From Takakia lepidozioides (taxonomy: Eukaryota > Streptophyta > Takakiopsida > Takakiales > Takakiaceae), in contig CM060734.1 of assembly GCA_030704615.1 (NCBI GenBank), forward strand, positions 31,574,042-31,638,041: 64,000 nucleotides of DNA, given 5' to 3'. This document shows positions 42,826 through 54,990 of this stretch, in pieces. The notes beneath the pieces are model-generated. The model made no database searches. It worked only from the letters and a program-made list of their open reading frames with translations, and was not told where the DNA came from. The first letter of the stretch is position 1. Each line of letters starts with the position of its first letter. Made by a program: the position numbers and the translations under genes.

Positions 42826-45800
42826 GACCCAGAGGTTGTTCTAGAGCTTCAAAGAGTTTGGTCCTCTGCTGACCTACCTTTCACCTCTCCCACTCTCTTC
42901 TTTCAATCCAAGTTGCAGAAGTTGAGAGGCATCTGTAAGGAATTGTCTAGGAAGAAGGCCAAAGACACCTCTAGAAAAGAGAGGGCACTCACAAAATGCC
43001 GTCATGTCTGTCAGTACCAGCTTCAAGAAGGTAGAGATGACCCTCAAACCATGATCTCCTACAAAACTGCCAAGAAGAATCTCTCTATGTTGTTACATTC
43101 CAGGGAGCAGTTCATTAGGGTCAAGGCAAGGGTAAATTGGTCGCTGAAGGGGGAAAAAATGTCTAAATATTTCTTTGCTAAAGCTGCTCAGCGTCATGCT
43201 TTTACTTTGATCCCCTCTTTGCGTGATGATGCTGGCATTCCAAGTGTTGTCCCGAAGAAGATGGCCACCATTGCAGCCGGCTTCTTCAGACAACTCTTTG
43301 AAAAAAAAAAACACACTCCAGAGATAAACGAAGCAAGAAATGCTCTTTTGAGAAATATACCCTGTGCCCTATCTGCTGCAGATAAATCCAAGTTAGCAGA
43401 ACCCTTTACTGAGTCTGAACTGGGTAAGGCAGTAGATGCTTTGGCATCCCTTAAAAGCCCAGGTCCAGATGGTTTGCCCATTGAACTTTTCAAATCTTTG
43501 TGGGGAACTCTTGGAGATGACTTTCTGGGTATGGCCAACGACATCCTCCAGAAGCAGGTGATGCCCTTTCAGATCTCCGAAGGCCTTATCACTCTCATCT
43601 ACAAAAAGGGGGAGAGGGACAACGTAACTAACTACCGACCTATCACCCTACTCAACTCTACATACAAGATTATAGCCAAGGCACTTGTTTTGAGAATCCA
43701 GCCCTTGCTGCCTCAGATCATCAGAAGAGAGCAGACTGGTTTTCTTAAAGACCATATGATCTTGGATAACATCTTGCTGGCCCATGAAGCGCTTCACCGG
43801 GCAAATCTGAACAATCAGCCTCTTGCTTTCTTGATGTTGGATTTTGAAAAAGCTTTTGACTCTATTGACTGGACCTTCCCCCTCGCTGCTTTGGAAAAAA
43901 CAGGTTTAGGTGGTCAGTTCCTGTCTTGGGTAAGGATCCTTCTTCAGTCTGCCTCTAGTAAGGTAATGGTGAATGGTGTCATCTCCCAATCCTTCCCTAT
44001 CTCTAGGTCGGTTAGACAAGGGTGCCCATTGGCACCTTTCCTCTTTCTCATTGCGGCAGATTCTCTTGGGCACTTGTTTGAAGCCAGGCAGGACATTGTG
44101 GGCCTTCATTTACCTACCTTCCTACCGGAAATGGTGAAGCTGTCAATGTATGTTGATGATACCTCCTTACTGCTGGACAATTCATCCCGGGACAACATTG
44201 GGGAAAGTCGGTGGGACTTCTCTCGGTGTTGCAGAGTCAGGCTTCCTCTGCTCACTATGCTGCTTGGGGGGAAGACATTGGCCTCCGATGGCTTCAGGAA
44301 GGGGAATCCCACATGCTGCTGGGCCATCAAGTTGGAATTAATGTGTCCCAACAGAGCAGAATGCAGAACGTACTTTCCAGATTGAAAAGATCTCTTGCCC
44401 ACTGGAGCTCCTCCATGCTCTCAATTGCTGGACGGGCACTGGTGGCAAACCAGGTTCTACTGGCTTCTTGTTGGTTCTCTGTAGCAGTGTGGGACCCAGG
44501 TACCTCCATGGTGAAAGAGATAAAAGCTCTTATTCGGAATTTTATTTGGGGCGCAACAGCGCAAAACTCCGGTAAGACGGGCTCTGCTTTCTTGGGAGCA
44601 ACTCTGCCAGCCCAAAAAGAAGGGGGGGGGCTTGCAATTTTGGATCCAGCGGCACAGATCAAGGCTCTTTTAGCCAAGTGGATCCCTAGGGCCCTTACGC
44701 ACCGTCATAGCCCATGGAGTAAATTGATCCAGCCTTACTTGATGGGTGCCAAACCCTCGTCATCCAACTTGTGGGCAAATTCACTTCGCTGGATTGTTCA
44801 AGGGAAAAATGTGAACGTGCACTTGGGATCCCGCCCATGGCAATCCATATGGGCTGCTTGGCAGTCTCTTAGGGACAAGCTTACCCAAAGACCACCAGCA
44901 AACTTTGCAAAGGCCTGGCGACAACCTCTGTTTTGGAACAATGTTTTCAACTCGCAAACAGTGTCCTTGCAAAGACCAAAGTGGGCCTTCTGGGAGCACA
45001 AAGGTCTTACTCATCTTGGCAATACTTGGGAGCAGGGCAGTTACCTATCTCCAGCTGCAGTGACACAGAGTGTAGGGGCCAGACGAGCCGCTGCATGACC
45101 TTCTCTTCTTGCAAACGTGCCAGATTCCATAACTGACCTGCTGAGAAATGGAGGTGACTTGGAGGCCTTGCCAACTTGGACAGCTGCAACAACCAACGGA
45201 GGTGGTACTGTCATGCTGGTCCTTTCTATGAATGATCAGATAGCCTTTGGAATTCAGTTCATTTCAGACTGTGAGGGCAACCTGCAGCTGACAGGTTATG
45301 CGGATTTGCACAAGCAATCACTGTACCCCATAAGGGTGCTTGATGACAAAAGAAATGCCAACCCAGCCCCACCGCAGGGGGGGGGGGGGGGGGGATTGCA
45401 ATGGGCCTTGCACTCCAGTTTCACTTGGTTTCTACGCTACCCCTTGACTGCTTTATAGTTCGACCCCGGGGAATGGAGCTGGAAGGATGAGCACCACTCC
45501 CCTTTCTTTGCTTATTCGGTGAAGTTAGGTTACTCATTGTTGAGACCCATAACAACCTTCTTCTCTAGGTGGTCCGAAAAGTGGGGGCATTTGAATCTGT
45601 CATCAGCCAATTGGGACTCGGTGTGGAAAGATATATGGAAAAAACAAAGGGCTGCCAAAATCTCAGGCTTCTTGTGGAAGCTGGCTCATAGAATCTTGCC
45701 TGTCAATGCCAAGACCTTATTCAACAATGCTACTTGCGGTTTGTGCATGTCACACCCTGAGTCCATCGAGCACTGCCTGGCAGACTGCCCCTTCCCTGCT

Positions 45801-46188
45801 AGAGTTTGGAGAGCTGTGTTACGCTTTTACTCATGTTGGGAGTCAATCCATCCCCAGCCCCCTCCTCTCTTCTGCTCTTGAATTTCTTGCCTGCTCACAT
45901 GCCTTATGGAACCTCTGGAAGGTTAGATGTGCTCTTGTTTTTGAAGGGAGACCCCCCAGGGGCAGGTCTGTGTTTTTTTGCATTTATCAAGACCTGCTTA
46001 CTGAGGGAATGAAGGCTTGGGATATGTTGTGTGCAACTGTTTCCAGATCTTCAGAACAACATGGCAGGCAGCTCATCAATAGCTTTCAACAGTCCTGGGG
46101 TAAAAATGACATTCTAAAAACCTGTCTTCCCAACATGCGGTACTGCTGGAAAGTCTCCACTCCCAATTCATGGGATATCTCCTCGTGA
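42826..46188 (+). pseudogene. LINE ORF2 3' part: reverse transcriptase and zf-RVT, broken
   Basis: The frame runs on from the endonuclease part beyond the transposon (GAC, then PEVVLELQ) and stays open to 44385. Reverse-transcriptase boxes are intact: SPGPDGLPIELFK, NYRPITLLN, LDFEKAFDSIDW at about 43837-43872, SVRQGCPLAP, and YVDD at 44149-44160 with both catalytic aspartates. A frameshift near 44200 moves the reading to 44211-45098. Further shifts, one near an 18-G run at 45377-45394, lead to 45519-45881, which ends with the zinc-binding CGLCMSHPESIEHCLADCP. The C-terminal tail (ALWNLWKVRCALVFEG) is in another frame and ends at 46188. The polymerase core could fold, but full-length ORF2 cannot be made. 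Confidence 0.9.
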
Positions 46189-46615
46189 TGGGGACGATGT
46201 GGACTTCAACTGGAGGCACAAGAAGCCTCGAGTTACCAAGTCTAGGACTCAGCTGCGTTTTTAGCACGTAGCTCAAGAATCTTTTCTCAAACTTCTCCCT
46301 GCTCCAGACTTGGGTACTACTTTTGCCACCAATCAGCTGTTCTACGTGTTATCATTCTCCTTGGCTGCTTATCAGCCTTGCTCTTTAGGCTCACTTGCTT
46401 TATCTCTCCTCATGCACTAGCTGCACTCATCTTTTTCCTGCTTCTCCGCTTGATTTGCTCTTAGCTAGTATGCTTGGTCATGGGGAAGTTCCCCCTCAGT
46501 GAGCCTCTACGGCCTCCCTGGTGGTTATTTTTTCCACCTTAATGTGAACCTTTGTTTCATTTAATTTGATTAAAAGGGCCGCTGTTCCCTTTTTTTCTTT
46601 TAAAAAAACAAATTT

Positions 46616-46789
46616 TTTTTTTGAGGAAGAGGTATTTTCTAAGCTTGACCGTCATGCATATTTCTTCTTCTTTTTTTCTTTCTTTTTTAACATATTTCAA
46701 AGTGTTGAGGTTGTGTCTTCCCTAATTATCAAGTAATAACAATGACATTGTTTAAACCGAACGATAAGCTCTTTGAGCTACTGTGGACT
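46616..46789. other. T-rich segment between the LINE tail and the resumed PPR flank
   Basis: T-rich and CTT-rich sequence without a gene. It is absent from the corresponding place in copy A. Its right end, TGTGGACTTCTT, mirrors AAGAAATCCACA at the left edge of the block (31554-31565) with one mismatch. Confidence 0.5.
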
Positions 46790-47095
46790 TCTTTTGCGAT
46801 TGCGGTTGTCCCACCAGAGCGAAGGATCTTAAAAAACTCATGCCAGCTTTGCTCCCTGCTCCACAATAGACCTTTGTGCCCGAAAATTCGACAGAATCAA
46901 CATTATTACGAGTTCCTTTACGAAGTGGTGCAAGTGAGCTTTTCAACTACAATCATGCGAGTTGTTTTGGGCTCCATTGGACTATACACGATGAGGAACA
47001 AACGAACATGCCCAAACTTACCCAGATGCAAAACCAGCTTACGTCTTCAGTCTGGACGTTGGATGGCCTGTGAGTTCTCCCAGTCAAAGTGAGAA
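46790..47095 (-). repeat. Duplicated 5' flank of PPR gene B, second part
   Basis: It continues the homology with copy A at 26170-26465. Shared text includes GCGGTTGTCCCACCAGAG, GGGCTCCATTGGACT and GAGGAACAAACGAACATGCC. This fixes the right boundary of the 15.2 kb inserted block. Confidence 0.85.
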
Positions 47096-48240
47096 AATTG
47101 AAGATGGCAAGGAGGAAGGGGAGGGGATTGCTCCAAGATAATATGTCTCTTGCGTTTGTTGTCCTCCGGAATTGTTTCCAGCAATGTCGGCTCCCCCTGT
47201 CAAATCGTCCCCACCTCCTCTTACCCCTCTAGTCATCACTCTTAAACATTTTAGATTACTGCTTATAGCGAGGAGTGGTTTGTTGGTAAGGCATTCGGTG
47301 CAGGGATCAATCTAGATTGATTTGTCACCTTGATCCCTGTATGTCTGGTGTCTGTTTTTTAGTTTAATTTCGTGAGTTACACCATTTGGAGTGTGCGTGT
47401 CACTCCAGTGACGTCACCCCATTTCGTGTCACTGCCATCACTCCAATTTGTGTAGCTCTAGAGAGAGGGTGGGGAAGCTCTTACCTGCCAAAACTCGAAA
47501 CTGGTCTACTATGTGCTCTCAGAAATCGCATATGATCATATTATGGTGCAAAATTTGGACCTAGGGGGAGGTTGGCAAGTTGGCTTCAAAACCCAACACG
47601 AAATTTACAAAACCCATTACAGTGCATTGAAGTGTTGGGCACAACGAGCCTATATAATCTTCGTAAAACCAAGTATCATTGCCCCTATCATTGCACACCA
47701 TTCGCAAATCCCTAAGCACGGTCGACGGGTGTATAGTGATAGGCGCTGGGCATAGGGGTTTGCGCTGTCCACAGGTGCACAATGATAGGGGCTTGGGTGC
47801 GCGATGATAGGAGTCTTAAATGGGCAATGATAGGTACAGTTACCCTATATGAGAGTTTTGTTGACAAAAATAAAAACTACAACTTTAAGCAATTTCGCTG
47901 GCAAAATTCGATTCCTGATTTTTTCTTTTCCCAGATCGCTAAGTGTCATTTGGATGGCTTGTGCTAAAGTGAGTACACTTTGCAATAGTTTTGCAATTTT
48001 CCTCTTGTGAGCACATTTTCGTTTATAATAATATATGCGCTGGACATTCCCAAAGTAGATGACTCAAAAAAAAAAAAAAACGTGACTATGCTCATAGAAA
48101 AGAAATACCTGCATAGCTTTATAAAAAGACCCAAGTGGGGTGACTGTGCTCGGAGGCCACGACGTCAAGTGCGGCCAGAATTCCGAATTCCATTAGCTAA
48201 TGTGAAATTCGCTTAACAGCAAACTCCTAGTGTGTCTGTG
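47096..48240. other. Intergenic region; short inverted repeat of a GATAGG motif
   Basis: No gene recognised. CCCCTATCATTGCACACC at 47684-47701 is mirrored by GGTGCACAATGATAGGGG at 47774-47791 with one mismatch, and further GATAGG units follow to 47836. An A run lies at about 48067-48080. Confidence 0.5.
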
Positions 48241-48244
48241 ACAT

Positions 48245-48520
48245 AACGGAAATTTCTTACCAGAATTTGCAAACAGCCGTTGTGGATGGATGATAACACG
48301 ACCACTAATAATAATTTGAAGTATCCTTCCTTGCTGTCGCTGGCGGGTTAGAAGTGCCTTCATAGACGACAAACATCCCAATAGATGATAAAACGCTCGT
48401 CGCGAGAGCATAGGAATGAACGAACAGGAGGGGAGGTTGATGAGAAAAGGTATCATCCGGGCCAGGTCTCGACTATTCAGTCTTCGATAGAGAGGGGCGC
48501 AGTGCTCGCAACTAGCCGTT
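48245..48520. promoter_or_regulatory. Candidate MSA (G2/M) elements upstream of the kinesin gene
   Basis: The AACGG core of the mitosis-specific activator element occurs at 48245-48249 (plus), 48277-48281 (minus) and 48516-48520 (minus). The last, read on the minus strand, gives GTAACGGCTAG, close to the full consensus TCYAACGGYYA. MYB3R factors bind such sites in promoters of B-type cyclins and of NACK-type kinesins. Position and gene identity support the call, but a five-base core also arises by chance. Confidence 0.42.
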
Positions 48521-48809
48521 ACCTCGCTTGCGCTTATGTTGTTCTGTGCCTCCACTTCCCTCGTTCTCGTGCCCGTCCTTCCCATTTCCATGCCAATCCA
48601 TGTACCACGCATCTCTCATCTTTGAAGCTAATATGCATGTGGGAGGAAGATAATGTGTTCATTGCAAACAAGTTGGAAATCAAGGGGCGTGAGACCGTGA
48701 GAGCTTCGATCCCCTGCCTTCCAGCCAGAGGTGTATCAATCAGCCAGAGGTGAGACAAAACTACGAGGAGCCAGGGCATATTGGGGACCGGGCAGGACGC
48801 AGGTTAGCC

Positions 48810-51800
48810 ATGACTGTCATAGATAAAGGAGGGGTGAAGGTAGGAGGAGGGGGAGCTGTAGGTTCGAAGGTGAAAAGCGGGGAGGAGAAAATTTTCGTGA
48901 CAGTGCGGGTCAGACCTTTGAGCAGCAGGGAGCAAGCTCATTTTGAGAATTCGGAGTGGGAATGCACAAATGATCACACTATCGCTTTCAAGCATGCTCT
49001 GCCTGAGCGTTCGCCTTATCCTCCATCGTACACTTTTGGTAGGCATTTTGGTCTCTGTAACTGGCTTTTTGTCTGTCTAAGTGCTTGTGCCTATTTCGTC
49101 CGTCTCATGTTTCGCCTGAAGAAACGGGAAACAGGAGAGTTCATGTCAGGATTTCCTTGGATTATGCTTTGTAATTAGCGCTGGGATGTACAGTCCTTTG
49201 TCCATACTTTCTGGAGAGTCCCTTTGCTGATAGATGAGCATGTGTACCTTCGCTTCAATTTCTGAGAACCTAGTTGAAGAACTGTAATCAGCAGTTTTTC
49301 ACCACTCGAGGTCGTTCAGGATTATCTTGCTATATGGAGGCAGTTTCTCACAATGCCACTTGAAATCACTGAAAAGTAATCCTACGTCGACTTGAATGCG
49401 CACTCAGGCCAGGGAAATAAATTGGATGATGGAAAGAGTTTACGGTTGCAGAAGGAAGGTGGTGGTAAAGGAAGCTTAGTGCAGGTGCTAATTCATATCG
49501 TTCGTGGTGATAGATCGCGTTTTCGGACCGGATTGTTCAACGCGGCAAGTTTACGAGGAAGGTGCCAAAGATGTTGCTCTCTCGGCTTTAACGGGTCTCA
49601 ACTGTAAGTTGCAGCCTATACTTCCTTGTAGTTTGCCACTCCTGTTTTGTTTTTGGGCCAGTAGAAATAAAATAGGTCATGCTGATGTTCTGATAAGTCT
49701 TGAACACCTGAGCTCTATACATAACAATCTGTATACGATCTGTACGCTTGGGACCACAATCCATTCTACAGTTGGCGGGGGGCGGCAGAACATCGTGTAG
49801 TGACAGGGGGCTGGGCAGAGGAAAACTGTAAAGTATAGCAGGGCATTTGATGGTGGCGAGGAACGAAAGCTAGTGTATAACATGGGAAGCCTGTCACGGA
49901 AAATCAAGCTAGGTCTAAGATCTCGATCATCACTGCACAAACGATCTCCCATCGGAAGCCTCTGACTTGGGGTGCAATGCTTGCAGCAACCATTTTTGCT
50001 TATGGACAGACCAGCAGCGGGAAAACGTATACAATGAGAGGTGTCACAGAGAGTGCCATGGCTGACATCTATGCTTATATTGCAAAGGTTAGACACGCTA
50101 CAAGGATTGAATTTACTCTGTCATCCTTTGGACGTCATAAACATACTTGATCTTCTTTCTGCCTTTGTGTGCCCTCTCTCTCCATTTTTTAGCCTGGTTG
50201 TCTCCCAGAGTTTGTCCTTCGTTCTTTATTCTCCTCTTCCGTATCTCATTTCTTGCCACTTTAGCTGTTTTCAACAGGGGTTGATTAATATGTGAGTCCT
50301 GGATGTTTGCAGAACCAAGACAGAAATTATGTTCTGAAAGTTTCAGCTCTGGAAATATACAATGAGGTGGTGAAGGACCTTTTAGTTTCTGACGGCGGTC
50401 CCCTCAGGCTTCTTGATGACCCAGAAGTAAGTTAATCATCATATTTGCAGTCAAACTGCACCTTCAGGTGAAACTACCTCTGCAGATCTTCTTCATCAAA
50501 ATACCTTCTGAAACCTGGTCAAAGGCAGACATGGGTCATGCATGCTTGAACCAGGGCAAGCTTAGGCTGGTACACCCTCAATTGTTTTCATTCGAGAAAG
50601 TCCAGTTCAATCTGGTCTTAAAGGTGCAAATTTTGCAGACCTTTGTTACTTGTGCAGATATTCCCATGGGGATCACAGTGCCTGGGGAGGGGTTCAGTAA
50701 GGGTAAGTCATTTCCAAACCAAGAATTTATCTCGAAGTTGACCAAATGAATATATGTACGAGTATGCTGACAAAAGGTGGTGGATCCAATGCAGAGGGGA
50801 ACTGTTGTGGATAAGTTGAATGAAGAGACTGTGCGTGACAGTGACCACCTGCAGCAAATTCTAAAGACCTGTGAAGGTGAATACCGTAGCCACACCTTGG
50901 ACCTGCATCCTTCCATACCTCCGATTTTATGCAATTTATATGTAGGGATGTTCTGATGATTGAGACACTTTTTGGCTCTGATCATTTGGTTATTTTTTTA
51001 ATAATTCTTTTGTCTTTAACATAGTTGATTCTCCAAGATTCTGCATGACTCACCCTTTCATGTCTTTTCCAGTCAACACTTGAAGAATTTCTTTGGTTTT
51101 ATATCCCGGTGGTCATTTTTCTTGTGCAGCTCAGAGACAGGTTGGAGAGACATCACTGAATGATTCTTCCTCAAGGTCTCACCAAATTATACGTTTGGTC
51201 AGTTCCCTTACCAGCTTTGCCTGGTTCATCTATGGACATGTGTTCCCTTCTTGGGTAACTTCCTTGGGCACGTGGTTATTTGTCTACTCTGCTAAGTGGA
51301 TGGCATTGTGTTTGTGTAGACGGTGGAGAGCCAACCTCAAGGGTTAGCCATTGGAACCAAAGCAACTTCACTGATTGCAAGCCTGGTCTGACCTTCTCTT
51401 TGCACTTAGCCCTTGCATGGTGCTTTGATATTGATATGGGGCTTTCACTGGACGTTAAACTGACTTTTACTCTATTTAATTCAAGTAGGTAAACTTGACC
51501 ACACACCTCTCCAAATGTGTGGTAGTGTGTTTATTACTTCCATCTATCAGAATGTGGCTGTGTATCTTTTGACATGTTACCAACCCTACTTGAAAGGGGG
51601 CAATAGCCGCAAGGTAAAGTGGTTGTCTAGTTACGGAGACTACAGCCATAGTCATCTCTCTGTTGGCACTTGCACTTGTGCAGTGTTTTGTATTAGGTGA
51701 AGTCCTGCACTGAGGATTTTTTATTTTTGTTTGCAAAAGGGGAGCAGATGCCCTTAAAACTTTATAAACTTAAGTGAGGCCCAAAAAGGTCAATAAAGAA

Positions 51801-54800
51801 CAAGAGATCAAGGAAAAAATAACCTCGAAAAGCCGTGAAGGCTTAAACAAGAGGAGATTCTATCCAGTAACCAGATAGAAAGGAAGAGAGTGAGCTATGG
51901 AGGAAAGAAAGGAGGGAGAGAAGGTAAGCAGCAGAAGGCAGAGTCTAAACTTTGTCCAACTTTGTTACAGAATTTTGTTGACCTGGCGGGGAGTGAGCGA
52001 GCATCACAGACAATGGCTGATGGGGCCAGGCTGAAGGAAGGAGCCCACATAAATCGCAGCTTGCTTACCCTCAGCACTTGTATTCGCAAGCTTAGGTTAC
52101 CATCTCCTCCTTTCTCTTTCCTGACTTGGATTCACTTTTGAGAAAAAATTGGAGCTCTTTAACTCTCATAAATTAACAAGGCTTACAGTAGGGTTAGTAG
52201 CTACAAGTCTGTTTTCAACTCACTGTTGTTGCTTTATCATCGGTTCTGTGCACATGTTGGAATATCAACACAGATTACTTACCGAATGCATTGTAAGAAT
52301 TGTTCAGCTGCACAAGCTTCTCAATGTCTTGACTCTGTTGTGGGCATTGACTTGTGGTGCAGTGGAGGTAGCAAAACCAAAAGTGGACACATCCCATACA
52401 GAGATTCGAAACTCACTCGAATCCTGCAGCATTCGCTTGGAGGAAATGCAAGGACGGCAATTATTTGCACCATGAGCCCTGCACATAGTCATGTGGACCA
52501 ATCGCGCAACACCCTTTCCTTCGCTACAAGGGCCAAGGAAGTCACCAACACTGCTCATGTCAACCTGGTAATTACCCTGAGTTTCACTGCTTATTTTACT
52601 ACCCTTTGAATAGCATCTGGGTTCAATTCAAAGCTGTTTTGCATCCATAGATAGAGATAAAGTAGTTTGGGCCACATTCAATACTTTCTCACAGGCGTCA
52701 TGGTGGATAACAGGTGGTATCAGATAAAGTGTTGGTGAAACAACTTCAGAAGGAGGTAGCCAGACTTGAGGCTGAACTGAAGGTCCCTGATAGTACAGAT
52801 GGTTTCTCATCAGAAGCGCTCCTGCAATCTAAAGACCTTCAAATTCAAAAGGTGTGTGTCCTATGTGCTATTCACAAGTATTATTTACATGTTGAATTAG
52901 TCTAGGTAGTGGCATATTTTCACTGTCTTTCACACAGTTTGTGCTTTCCACAGCCTTAGGCATAATTCAATGAACCCGTTACATACTACTTTGGCCATTG
53001 GACAGATGGACCAAGAGTTGAAGGAGCTGAAAGCCCGTCTTGCTGAGGTCAGTAAGAAGCTACAGGCTGAAGAAGAGGCCAAAAAACAGGCTGAGGAGGC
53101 AGCCAGAAAATATGCGGAGGAGGCAAGTCGAAGGAGATACTCAGATTCTGGTGACCACCTCAAAAAATTGGAGGCTCAGCAGCCACAGACGCCTCCTACT
53201 AACACACGACTGAAGGCACCTGGAATGTCGCTCAGACAGTCGTCTTCTGCGTCCCTCATGTTGGTGCAAGAGATTCGAAAGCTGGAGAATCTGCAAGATG
53301 AATTGGGTGAGGACGCCAACCGTGCACTGGAAGCCCTCCAGAAGGAAGTCGAGTGTTTGCGGTTGGCCCAAGCCGGGATGAACCAGGATGCTTCTTCCAC
53401 CATAAAGAAGCTGCAAGACGAAATTCACAACATGCATGCCTTGCGAGCAACGAAAAGTGGGAAAGAGGGAGCAGAGGGCCAAGATGGTACAGGGGGAGTC
53501 CCTCATATGCGAGTGTCCATCAGTTTAAGTAAGTCCTCACTGAGACAAGAACTCTCTCGACTTGGAGAGAGAGACAAAACTGATGCAGATGCTGCCATAG
53601 CCACCCTGGAGGAGCAGCTTGAGAGTGTGCAGAAGTCCTTGGACAACATGGTAATTGTGTCTGGAGACTCACAAAAGACCCCAATAAGGAAGAAGAAGCC
53701 TGTTCCGCTCAGTGCGACCAGCAGCAGCCGGCAGAGGCTTATGGGTAGCAGCCCTCCTTGCTCTCCAGCAGCCCGCCGCAGCTTGAACCTGGAGAACAAT
53801 GAAAACACACCTCCACTGGGTGTGCGTGAGAACACAGTATCCCCTCGCATTGGAGAGAATGCTTCACCTCATGCTACTGGAAACCGAAAACCAGGACCTT
53901 CCCCAGTGAAATCCAGCGATACTTCTTCGAGTTTATGCTCCAAAGATAGTCCAGGGGGAACGCACAAGCGGGCCAATTCAGTGGATATACGGAAAATGCA
54001 AAATATGTTCAAGACTGCAGCTGAGGACAACATTAAGAGTATTCGTGCCTACGTCACGGAGCTCAAGGAACGTGTGGCCAAGCTCCAGTACCAGAAGCAG
54101 CTGCTAGTATGCCAGGTATGCGGGGTTGTACCCTCCTTTGACATCACTAGAAAGAGGGCTGATGTTATAGGGATTCTCGCTGACATATGTGATGAATGAA
54201 CAGGTGTTGGAGCTAGAGACCAGCGGCAACAACAGTAGTGATGAGGGAGGCGAGGGAGCCTGCAGTCAGGACCTTGCAGTTTTCCCAGTATACTCACCAG
54301 CCACTTGGCATTACCAATTTGAGCAGCAGCGAAACCATATTTTAGAGCTCTGGGACATGTGTCATGTATCTATCATCCACAGGACACAATTCTACCGACT
54401 TTTCAATGGGGCTCCTGCGGATGCCATATATATGGAAGTAGAGCTTCGTCGATTGACATGGCTGCAGGAGCAGTCCTTGGCCGTGGAGTCTCAAAGCCCC
54501 AAGAACACACTCTCTGCTCAGGACGAGCATTTAATACCTCCCAGCCCTCTCTCTGCCAGGTGAGTGAAGGTTTCCAGTCAAAATTAGCTCTCGAATGTTG
54601 TCAAGTTCCTTTCTTTTCTTTTCAGTCTCTCACAATAATGTTTCTAATTTTTGTAATCTCATCTGCAGCTTTCGGAGCTTGAAACGTGAGAGAGACTTAC
54701 TAGCAAGGCGCATGAGGGCAAGACTGAGCGCCGAGGAGAGGGAAGAGCTATTTTGCAGATGGGGCATCCCACTGGACACGAAGCAGCGGAAACTGCAGCT

Positions 54801-54990
54801 AGTGCATAGGGTGTGGACCGAACCCCACAACCGAGAGCATATTGAAGCCAGTGCCGATGTGGTGGCGCGCATAGTAGGCATTTGGGAGTCCGGCAGTGTT
54901 TCAAAGGAGATGTTTGAATTAAATTTTTCCCCTGCAGGTAACGTCTCAAGGCCATGGACGTCCGGGCTTTCTTCGCTCCTTACTTTCTAG
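48810..54990 (+). CDS. NACK-type kinesin-7 (phragmoplast kinesin), complete, 13 exons
   Basis: Plus-end motor of the HINKEL/TETRASPORE/NACK1 group; it carries the MAPKKK of the cytokinesis cascade to the phragmoplast midzone. Exons: 48810-49038, 49514-49603, 49987-50087, 50313-50426, 50795-50876, 51130-51197, 51320-51385, 51971-52095, 52363-52567, 52714-52851, 53006-54115, 54204-54559, 54669-54990. All junctions are GT-AG with consistent phases, giving 1001 residues (tobacco NACK1 is 959). The N-terminal motor spans about 28-360 with the P-loop GQTSSGKT (113-120), switch I NDSSSRSH (216-223) and switch II DLAGSE (254-259). Coiled coil follows at about 361-460. A Ser/Pro-rich stalk has several SP/TP sites (likely CDK/MAPK targets). 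The DUF3490 tail contains [39 protein letters not shown] and KEMFELNF. The ATG at 48810 is the first in frame. Confidence 0.95.
51596..51690 (+). repeat. Short interspersed repeat inside kinesin intron 7 (copy 3)
   Basis: It shares GCAAGGTAAAGTGG and TAGTTACG with the copies at 11487 and 14027. It lies well away from splice sites. It is probably a small retroposon that landed in the intron. Confidence 0.35.

Larger units (their letters stand above)
32787..46615 (+). mobile_element. L1-type LINE retrotransposon, decayed and split by a CACTA transposon
   Basis: The order on the plus strand is a CCHC-bearing ORF1, then ORF2 with apurinic-endonuclease, reverse-transcriptase and C-terminal zinc-binding (zf-RVT) regions, then a short 3' tail with an A-rich stretch near 46600. 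This is the plant L1-clade plan. ORF2 is interrupted at 35465/42826 by the transposon described separately. Frameshifts and at least one stop codon show that the copy is dead. The 5' end is uncertain and could extend back to the minisatellite at 31590. Confidence 0.9.

Noticed and set aside
42022-42872. Several overlapping frames with long Phe or Lys runs
   Set aside because: They translate the poly-T run and the GC dyads of the transposon end in both directions; no real protein.
9601-45394. Long G, T and A runs as biological signals
   Set aside because: Runs at 35478, 42442, 45377 and 61522 may be mis-sized by sequencing; I draw no functional conclusion from their length.
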